Source: Haliclystus octoradiatus (Eukaryota > Cnidaria > Staurozoa > Stauromedusae > Haliclystidae). From it: a DNA stretch of 64,000 nucleotides. A program made the position numbers and the translations under genes. Positions 43,855-64,000 of the stretch are shown one piece after another (position 1 is the first letter of the stretch; each line of letters begins with the position of its first letter). A model generated the notes under the pieces. It did no database searches. It saw nothing but the letters and a program-made list of their open reading frames with translations, and was not told the origin of the DNA. The stretch covers positions 32,549,660-32,613,659 of the forward strand of contig OU744448.1 in NCBI GenBank assembly GCA_916610825.1. The letters run 5' to 3'.

Positions 43855-44400
43855 TCTGTGTAGTATTCTCTGATAATGGAGCTACTGTTAACATTATTTT
43901 AATATAAAAATCCAAATTTGTTAGCCATTATATTTTTCGCAAACAAAGCGTGATAATACTAATAATCATTGGAAAAATGTAAACGACAGTGAAATTTCTA
44001 GAGATACAGGTAACAGTAAAAGTAAATTAACTGGTAAATCGAACTGCTGCTTTGGAAAGGTTTTGACATAAAGTTATTTATTTTTTGTGAATCTTTAAAG
44101 TTCTCCAGCGGCTCCTTTTAATCCCAATGTTTTAACCCAATTTTTCACCAACATCCATCGATCTGAATTTACTCATTGTAAACCTCAAAATTAGCCATTA
44201 GAGAATCGATGGGGGATGATTTATGTTGAAATCAAATTGGAAATTATTCCATGAATGAGGAAATTTGTATGTCGGGTAGGTTTGTAAACTGGAGTTTTTT
44301 ACGACAGGCACAGAAAAGATGTTTTCTTTCCTACGATTGAATAATAGTTGCTAATAATTATCAATACTCAATATTGATAATTATGAATAAAATAATAAGT
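43855..44400. repeat. Part of block B duplicated again as block C (source or sister copy)
   Basis: 43860-43990 resembles 47445-47590, 43990-44205 resembles 48950-49165, and 44330-44400 resembles 49930-50010, all in the same orientation. Shared strings include GCAAACAAAGCGTGATAATA, AACAGTAAAAGTAAATTAAC and GTTGCTAATAATTATCAAT. Nothing coding was recognised. Confidence 0.75.
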
Positions 44401-45147
44401 ATTGGAAAATAAAAGGTTCCTGTATTAGATGTATTAAATGTATTAAAACGATTTTTCATAACTTTTCAATAAGCATTGAATATCTGAATTTCTTTATATA
44501 AAGGGAGTAAAAATTAAAATACTTTGTATATTGCATAAGTTCCGTGTTTCAGTACGTTATACTTAAGGTAATATAAAGTAAGTTAATAAACAAGCTCCAC
44601 AAGGCCCACTATTTCGCTGTCCTATACGAAGCGAAGTGAAGTACAGGGGCATGTGGCACATGTCTATTTGCTTTTTGGCAGGAATTATTTGACTGCCCCT
44701 ATTTCTAATGAGTATCAGTGTGCATCCAAGACTTATACAGCCTGTATGCAGACTCGAATGTGAACATTATTTCAGGCAGCAGTGAGTATGTGCTTGGATT
44801 TAATTTATTTATTTATTTTGCAAATTTGAAGTATTTCTTTGAAAATTAATTTTCTTTTCATTTCAGGAGATACACCTGGAGAAGAACATTTGTGGTCCTC
44901 AGGGTCGTAACCATTAAATTATCATCCATATATATGGCCAAAAAGCATTTTGACATTATTTTTCATATCCACGAAGATGCATGTATAAATGAGTGATAAA
45001 TCATTGCTATTTTCTTTTAAAGATGATAAGTCCCCTTTATTGGAAGCTAAAAACGGCCATAAATCTCTGGGGCTAGCTCCCTATGAACTGCCAAAACATA
45101 CGATCGCTATTACGTAGCCTTGTTGCAAGTGTTGTAAATACTCGTTA
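44401..45147. other. Gene-free stretch
   Basis: AT-rich with a short GAAGCGAAGTGAAGTAC motif near 44628. No ORF with domain support. Confidence 0.4.
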
Positions 45148-46206
45148 AAGTGTAGTATAGCCTGCGCGCAGACCCAAATCTTATTTTATGATTAGAAGGG
45201 ACTGCGTAATATCGACTGAAAGCTTGCCCTGGGCGGAAGTTAGAGGGAGTGGCTGGAGCGTCATTAGATTTTAACTTCTGCTGTTTAATGTCGTTCAATT
45301 GCAGACGACGTCACAAACAACGTTTCTATGCAAGTCCTTTTTTCGAAAATAACAAACATTTCACAATCAAAATATATGCGTAAAATTGACAATTATTATT
45401 TAGCAAATAAAATGAACAGATTCATATCCACGTTCAGATGATTAATGCTAACTTAATGCAAACGTGTTATTTCTGTTCCAGTTGAAGTGATCTGAGTTGT
45501 CCAATGTTGTGTGATGTCGAAATTAATGTATTTGTTTTTGACAAAGATCACGAAAATTGACATTGGTATTACAACGATGATGAAAATTAGTCTTTCGTCT
45601 TTCGTAAAGAATTTTTTTTTATAATCCATTGTCAAGGCGCAGCAAAAAAAGATCCAGAAGGCAGAAAGAAAATCGTTCTATATCAAATAAAATGATTAGT
45701 CCTTTCGATAATAGTCCTTTTGACCCATGACAAATTGGCTTTTACGACGAATACAAACACAATCCGGATTAATTTCAGTATGTTGAAATCAAGTCTTTCT
45801 TGGCCGTTGCTTCATCAAAAATTAGCATGTCTCCGTCATTCCATAAGAAATCATTTTTGTCAATTTGCTATGTTCATTTTACTGCTAACATAATTACAGA
45901 AAGTCGGAGGTCTCTCTCGTACAAAACTGAAACGAACTCACGCAAGACGATATTATCGAAGCATACTTGAGCATACTTGAAAAGGAGCTGCGTCAAGAAC
46001 TTATATTTATCAACCAATCATGCTCTGGTTCTAGTTTTGGAGAACTCGCTAGCGATTGGCTGATGAATAATAGACAAACAATAGATTTCTCACCTTTCAG
46101 CCACTCCTCCTAATTCTGTGCAGCGCAAGATTTCTGTCGATATTACGCAGACCCTACTAATCATAAAAAAAAACATTTGGATCAGCGCGCAGGCTAAGTG
46201 TAGTAT
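45148..46206. mobile_element. MULE-like non-autonomous transposon, long TIRs and 11-bp TSD
   Basis: The element 45159-46195 (1037 bp) begins AGCCTGCGCGCAGACCCAAA and ends with the inverted GCGCGCAGGCT. The TIRs extend about 105 bp each (45159-45263 and 46091-46195), sharing TTATGATTAG, CTGCGTAATATCGAC and GGAGTGGCTG. The exact direct repeat AAGTGTAGTAT flanks both ends (45148-45158 and 46196-46206). Long TIRs with a 9-11-bp TSD are the hallmark of Mutator-like elements. There is no transposase inside, only short ORFs. Confidence 0.85.
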
Positions 46207-47440
46207 AGTTTGTATAGTTTTACTAAGTATTCACAACATAATTTTATTATTTGCACCAGGTTATTTATCAGTATCTTGTTTCTATTCCTTAGCATTAGTT
46301 GATGACAAAGCGGTTATTATATGGTATTATAGGCTCACTACGTTCACTTTTCAATCGCAATTTATTGAAATATTTTGAACGTAAATATGAAGTATAGAGA
46401 GCTTCTATTATTAACAGCACATTATTATTATTATTATTGTAGTATTAACAGCAAGGGTCAGGCCCGTATGAGATATAACAATTCAATTGCTTGTTCAACC
46501 TAAAAGCAAATAAATCTATGTCTGATTGAGCTTCGATATCCTCAATAACTCTTTTGAATACTGAATCACTTAATTAAAATTCAGATGATGCATGCTTTTT
46601 TGGCAAGATTCTGCGTCAGCAGTAACATCAAGAACTAGGAATACATGCAACTGTGGTCCGAATTTCCTGGGTAATACACCATTGCGATATATCTCTAGCT
46701 AAATTGTCCTTTTTAGTAGAACGACGCGTTCCCGTGTAATTAATAAAGTAGTATAATACAAACAGAGTTAGGATATTACAAAGACTCATAGTCCTACCTT
46801 AGAGAATGACCTGATGCACCAAACCTAGGCTATTTAATCTCTTACATAGAGTTAGAGTTACTTTACAGTCACTACTACGGTGTTGAAAATGTAGATTGTA
46901 CACATTCATATAGTATTAGATCTCGAAGGTCAAGGTGTAGCTATAGCTGTAGGTTCAAGTAGAAACATGAATAGTATCATAGGATAAAGGAAGAAATTTT
47001 TAGAACCTAATAGAGATTAATGCGCCAGGTTCTTGTATTAATATCATCATCACCGACCAATCCCTTAAACTAGGTCTAGCCTATGCATGCAACCTGAACT
47101 GAACCATCATACTTTACAACGAAAATTTAGTTGGGCCTACTGAACTCACCTTGCTCTGATGATTATCCGCTCATTTCGTCAATGTTTGCGGTAGATTGCA
47201 ATTTAATCGATAAAAGTAAAAAGTACAATTCGAGTAGGCTCGTTCCAGAATCAAGTTTGTTTACTGGTGCAAAAAGGCAAAGTGTTGTTTGTCATGAATG
47301 CGAGACACGGCGGATAACGCAAAAGCGAGACCAAGGGATGCTCTGTATGGCTTGTGGAAATATCCGCCGCGGTGCCACCAAACAGTTTAAAAATCTAACG
47401 GATGCGCTTGTACCTTTGGCGCCCTCCTGGATTCGACCCT
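46207..47440. other. Gene-free stretch with one unexplained ORF
   Basis: An (ATT)n of a few units lies near 46424. The plus-strand ORF 47131-47457 contains CHEC and CMAC cysteine pairs (47287-47360) that could suggest a zinc ribbon. It runs directly into duplicated block C sequence and has no homologue I recognise, so I do not call it a gene. Confidence 0.35.
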
Positions 47441-47594
47441 GGTGTAATATTCCCTGATAATGGAACTACTATTACCATTAATTCAAACTAAAAGTCCAGA
47501 TTTGTTAGCCATTAAATTTTTGCAAACAAAGCGTGATAATACTATAATAATCTTTTGAATAGTGTAAAAAATTGTGATTTGTCTAGATGATGAA

Positions 47595-48948
47595 TATATA
47601 TTTCAATCAAGTAACTATTAAATAACAATTACATGATTGTAGTCTCCCCGTAAGCACAAATGCTTGTTTCTTTGGGTTACTAACTAATTTATACATATTA
47701 ATATGTATACATTTTTATTTTATTTATTTATATTTTTCTACAAATGAGATAAATTAAATTAGCTGAGTGAGAGTGTGAGTGGTAGTCATTTCATTAAAGA
47801 AAGAATGAGGAGTAGAATGAAACAAGGGAGATAGATGAAAGATGATGAACGAAAAAATAAATTATGATTTTGATAAAAAAGGAAATTTCAAAGATAGTGT
47901 TAGAAAAATGTTGTTGTGAAAGAGTGTTAGAATTGATTAATTTGAGCATACAAAGCAACTGTTTTGTGAGCATGAAGCGGAATAGTTTTGAATGAAAACT
48001 GTTTTTAAATGTTTAAAAAAGGACTTTCTTGATATGCTGATATCAAGTGTGTGGGAGCAATTATTCCAGAGAGTAGGAAATTGATATATGGGTAAACGTT
48101 GAAGATAGGAAGTTCTGGCAAAAGGTACAAATAACGTATTGGTTTGGCGGTGTTGATTTAAAATAAAATGGAACTTGTCAAGTAAAACAAATGGGATTTT
48201 TTCAATATGATATTATAAAGGAAAGAGATTACTCTTATTATATACAAGTCTTGGATTTTCAAAATGTGGAATTTCTTCATTAATGGCTCTGTATGGGCGT
48301 TGTACTTGCTGTTACAAATTATTCGGAAACATTTTTTTTGGAGTTTAGTTACAAATTTTACTGTTGTGCTGTTGCCCCATGCTGCTAAGCCATATTCAAT
48401 ATGAGGCTTGATAATTGCTGTATATATTTCAATTTTATGTTTTAAAGAAAGGGTACGTTTTAGGCGGACGAGGGAGTATATGTTTTTTCGGATTTTATTG
48501 CAAATCATGTTGATGTGATCTTTCCAATTTAGTTTGTCATCAATTAGCAGTCCCAAAAATTTATTTGTTTAGTCTTGTGGTTATGACCACATTGTTCCAA
48601 AGATGATCATTTATTTTGATTTGTATTGATTTAGTTACTGTTTGTGAATGATCAAATATAATAAATTTGCTCTTATCTGGATGAAGAGTCAATTGGTTAT
48701 CAAAAAACCACTCGGACACATTTTATAGCTCGTCATTTACCTCTTGTTCAAGAGTGTCAGAATTGTTGGTTGACCATTGTAAAGTTGTGCAAATAATAAA
48801 TTCATCTGCAAATAAATTAGTGGAAAACTTTGTGGAAGAGGGGAAATCAGTAATAAAAATCAAAAACAGTGAAGGCCCTAAGATGCTGCCTGGAGGTACA
48901 CCACAAGACAAAAATGTTGGAGCAGATGTGACAATTAAATGTTCGAGA
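47595..48948 (-). mobile_element. 5'-truncated LINE (Jockey/CR1-like) inserted in block C
   Basis: Occupies the gap between the two halves of block C. On the minus strand it carries the RT C-terminal half and a long 3' UTR, ending near 47640 with AGCATTTGTGCTTACGG, a motif repeated in a separate tail fragment near 50140. 5' truncation is normal for target-primed reverse transcription. Confidence 0.75.
48158..48911 (-). pseudogene. LINE reverse transcriptase fragment
   Basis: Two minus-strand frames. 48723-48911 holds the GVPPGSILGPSLFLIF block and the active site written FADE rather than FADD. 48158-48556 holds the thumb and connection region: LLIDDKLNWKDHINMICNKI, IEIYTAIIKPHIEYGLAAWG, then KLQKKCFRII. 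A frameshift lies between them. The altered catalytic box and frameshift make it inactive. The pattern is typical of the Jockey/CR1 side of non-LTR elements; the exact clade is unknown. Confidence 0.8.
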
Positions 48949-49165
48949 GAGACAGCTAACAGTAAAAGTAAATTAACAGGTAATTGTAACTGCTGCTTTG
49001 GAAAGGAATTGACATAAAGTTGTTCATTTATTGTGAATCTCTAACTTTCTCCAGCGGCCCCTCCTAATCCCAATGTTTTAACCTATAATATTTAATCAAC
49101 ATCCATCGTTTTGAATTTACTTTCTCTTTCATCGTAAACCTCAAAATTAGCCAAAAAAAGCGTTT

Positions 49166-50104
49166 CGAATTAGCTATTACCTGGATCTAGCCCAACAATG
49201 TCATTTAGATTCTAGCGGGACCATGCAATACTGCTTTTGTTACGTACCGCTGTACAGACTTCAAAATAATAACAACATATCTGCAGACGAATATGGAAGA
49301 TACGAGGACAGATACGATGATGAATGCTTCTTTTTATTTGTGTTGATCAACTACATTAGCTTATTCTAAATAATTACAACTTTTAATATACACTTGTAAT
49401 AATGCAAATAACATTACAGCTTTGGATAGCATGGTTGAGTTAGATATTTTAATCAAATTGTCAGAAAGTTCAAGCAAAAGTTCAAAGACCATTGCTATAA
49501 TTGAACACTAATTAATATTTGAAATTTTGTAAATATTAATCTATATCAAAGCTAGCCAATAAAATATAAACCCAAAACAGTCCCTGTTTTTTCATCCAAT
49601 CAGAACACAGGTTGACGAAGATTACATTATCCCAACTTTAAGAGCTCTAGTATTTATGTGTGGTTGATTATATATCCAATGCAGAGCTAGCTATAAAGAG
49701 ATCTAATTTAAGATAACTTATGTCAAATACCACATATGTATTAAATATTATCGAATGTAGCAATCAATATTCAGAATTATTCACACAAAATATATTTAAT
49801 AATTATAATAATTTCAATGATAATTTTTTAATAACAAAACAAATAATTTAATGAACAAATAATTATGATCATTAGTCAATAATAAATAACAAATAAATAT
49901 TTATGTAATATTGGTAGTAATTTACGATTATAATAATTAACTATCATAATCGTTGCTAATAATTATCAATTCTCAATATTAATAATTATTAATGAAATAA
50001 TCAGTGAGAACTGCTTTATAATAGAACAGAATAAATTAGTGAAATCGTAATAAAGATGAAAAATATAAATAAACATAGAGTGCTTTACTTATAATAATAA
50101 TGTT
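49166..50104. other. Gene-free stretch
   Basis: AT-rich, with similarity to block B at 49930-50010. A run of AATAAT/AACAAATAATT low-complexity sequence lies at 49790-49900. No gene supported. Confidence 0.4.
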
Positions 50105-50200
50105 GCTTTTTCAATCATTTTTATATAATTGTAATTGACAGCCGTAAGCACAAGTGTTTGTTTATTTGAGGGACATTGCTAATTTACAAACGTATGCATA
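50105..50200 (-). mobile_element. LINE 3'-end fragment
   Basis: Minus-strand ACACTTGTGCTTACGG followed by TCAATTACAATTATA resembles the 3' end of the LINE at 47595-48948. It is a severely 5'-truncated copy, short and imperfect. Confidence 0.4.
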
Positions 50201-50334
50201 CAAAGAAGATATGTGCACTGACGGGAAACCAAACCCCGATTTCTCACACAATGTGATATTACTCAGTAAATTACCTAACTATAACAGTGCACACTAGAGT
50301 GGTTAAAAAAATTAGTTTCAAGGATGCATTTACC

Positions 50335-51010
50335 ATTTTATTGCGGTAATGGGTAATCAATGTCCCGCTTAATTAATGCACAAAGTCCAAGGTGAAAAGG
50401 CTCAAAAATTTCAAAAAAATATAATTGAATCTCGGTATAGCAGTTTTTAATATTTTTAATATTTCCTAAGGTCTCAAAAATACTAATTTGACATTTGAAA
50501 GTCTGTTGGATGAGAACACATACTGAAATTTTGTGCTTCAAAGTGATGAATTCGAATGTATAGATTCCACTGTGATTGTGACAGATAATACAAGTGTGTG
50601 ATTTTCTGCTCTGTGAAGGTGTTGACAGATTTAAATTTTTATTCACCATGATTTGCCAAAGAAATGTTCGAAATTATTTGGAATGTAAACTAATTTTGAC
50701 AGTTGTTTCTTGTACCTTTCGTTGGGAATTATTTAAGCATAGCAATGATTAGAAGTTAAACTGGAATGGAAACCATAAGTCTGAATCACAAATTTCCAAT
50801 ATAGGTGTCTTATCCAGCAAACTTTTGAATGCCACATTAATATTTCTGAGATTGTTAAAATCTTAGATATCAAAAATTATTCAAAAATGCCATCCTGTAG
50901 ATTTAATTATATTGCTTTGAAATTTTGAAGCATTTTCCATATACGACTTTGTGCATTAATCAAGAGGGGCACTGAATGCCCATTTACAAATAGTTTTTGA
51001 GCTCAAATTT
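50335..51010. repeat. Foldback sequence with roughly 320-bp diverged inverted arms
   Basis: The left arm (about 50340-50660) and inverted right arm (about 50680-51000) share, in order, a GGACTTTGTGCATTAAT end, AAATTTCAA, CTCA(A/G)AAATA, GGCATTC/GACATTTGAAAG(T) and a GCTGGAT/GTTGGAT block. Similarity is partial but collinear. A 103-codon minus ORF inside the left arm has no recognisable domain. Confidence 0.6.
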
Positions 51011-51194
51011 CGAACTTATGATTTTTCACCAGCCTGTGCACACAGCTACCAGTGCATTTGATTAACTTAATCAAAGAACAGAAGGAAAAGGCTAATTATT
51101 TAAATAAATTTTATGCTCATCATTTCTTTGTGACAAAGTTTTAAAGTACAATTATTGATTAAATAATAATTCAATTTTGAAGATGCAGAAAACA

Positions 51195-64000
<12,806 letters not shown>

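Larger units (their letters stand above)
27160..43990. repeat. Segmental duplication, block B (degenerate copy, heavily invaded)
   Basis: Diverged same-orientation copy of 8890-25860 (matching stretches listed under block A). It carries the FG-GAP pseudogene and is lengthened by a hAT-like MITE (28833), a Penelope-like palindrome (29762), the BEL/Pao element (31603), a TIR element (40949) and a SINE (43298). Relative to block A, about 5 kb (9.9-15.1 kb) is missing between 27890 and 28480. The intervals 27240-28832, 29115-29708, 30930-31597, 38603-39427 and 42686-43297 hold no gene. Confidence 0.7.
47440..49165. repeat. Block C: third copy of the 43.86-44.2 kb sequence, split by a LINE
   Basis: The left part 47445-47590 and right part 48950-49165 match 43860-44205 contiguously. 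The interruption corresponds to the LINE described next. Confidence 0.75.

Noticed and set aside
47131-47457. 108-codon ORF with two CxxC pairs, possibly a zinc ribbon
   Set aside because: No recognised homologue, no splice or start support, and it runs into duplicated non-coding block C sequence.
48754-49017. 87-codon plus-strand ORF
   Set aside because: Antisense to the LINE RT and continues into block C repeat.
50338-50649. 103-codon minus-strand ORF
   Set aside because: Lies in one arm of a diverged inverted repeat, with no domain; treated as part of the foldback.

Overview
The window looks like nuclear DNA of an AT-rich invertebrate animal. It has GT-AG introns, long gene-poor stretches and a dense, varied load of eukaryotic transposable elements: BEL/Pao, DIRS, Penelope-like, LINE and SINE elements, and several kinds of TIR DNA transposon and MITE. 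There is also modular extracellular-protein coding (FG-GAP repeats, PAN, TSP1, ricin-B lectin). I cannot place it in a phylum from sequence alone. No tRNA, rRNA, operon or CRISPR array is present.

Layout. 0.5-3.9 kb is bracketed by long inverted repeats with TA target duplications, enclosing a weak candidate spliced unit. 4.0-6.5 kb is a nest of relics: a LINE reverse transcriptase fragment, then a DIRS-type reverse transcriptase split by a 1.03 kb MITE with a TAA target duplication. 8.9-25.9 kb (block A) and 27.2-44 kb (block B) are diverged copies of one segmental duplication. Block A keeps an intact 416-aa secreted FG-GAP/VCBS protein gene (18377-19627). Block B keeps only its pseudogene (39862-40831). 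Block B was then hit by a hAT-like MITE, a 579-bp-arm palindrome of a Penelope-like element, a complete BEL/Pao retrotransposon (31603-38597, LTRs that look identical, 5-bp TSD), a 1.7 kb TIR element and a SINE. Block A often supplies the empty site. Part of block B is copied a third time (47.4-49.2 kb), where a dead LINE has inserted.

45.1-46.2 kb is a MULE-like non-autonomous transposon with 105-bp TIRs and an exact 11-bp TSD.

51.2-64.0 kb, minus strand, appears to be one multi-exon host gene. A PAN-like exon runs off the right edge, followed by a 25-nt microexon, a TSP1 exon and a terminal ricin-B lectin exon, with reading-frame phases that all agree. Its 9 kb last intron holds two tandem Penelope-like copies lying within (AAT)n tracts (one tract about 1.2 kb long), plus a third, dead Penelope-like element.

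The Penelope-like elements carry hammerhead-ribozyme signatures at their 3' ends. A further hammerhead-like motif lies just downstream of the FG-GAP gene.
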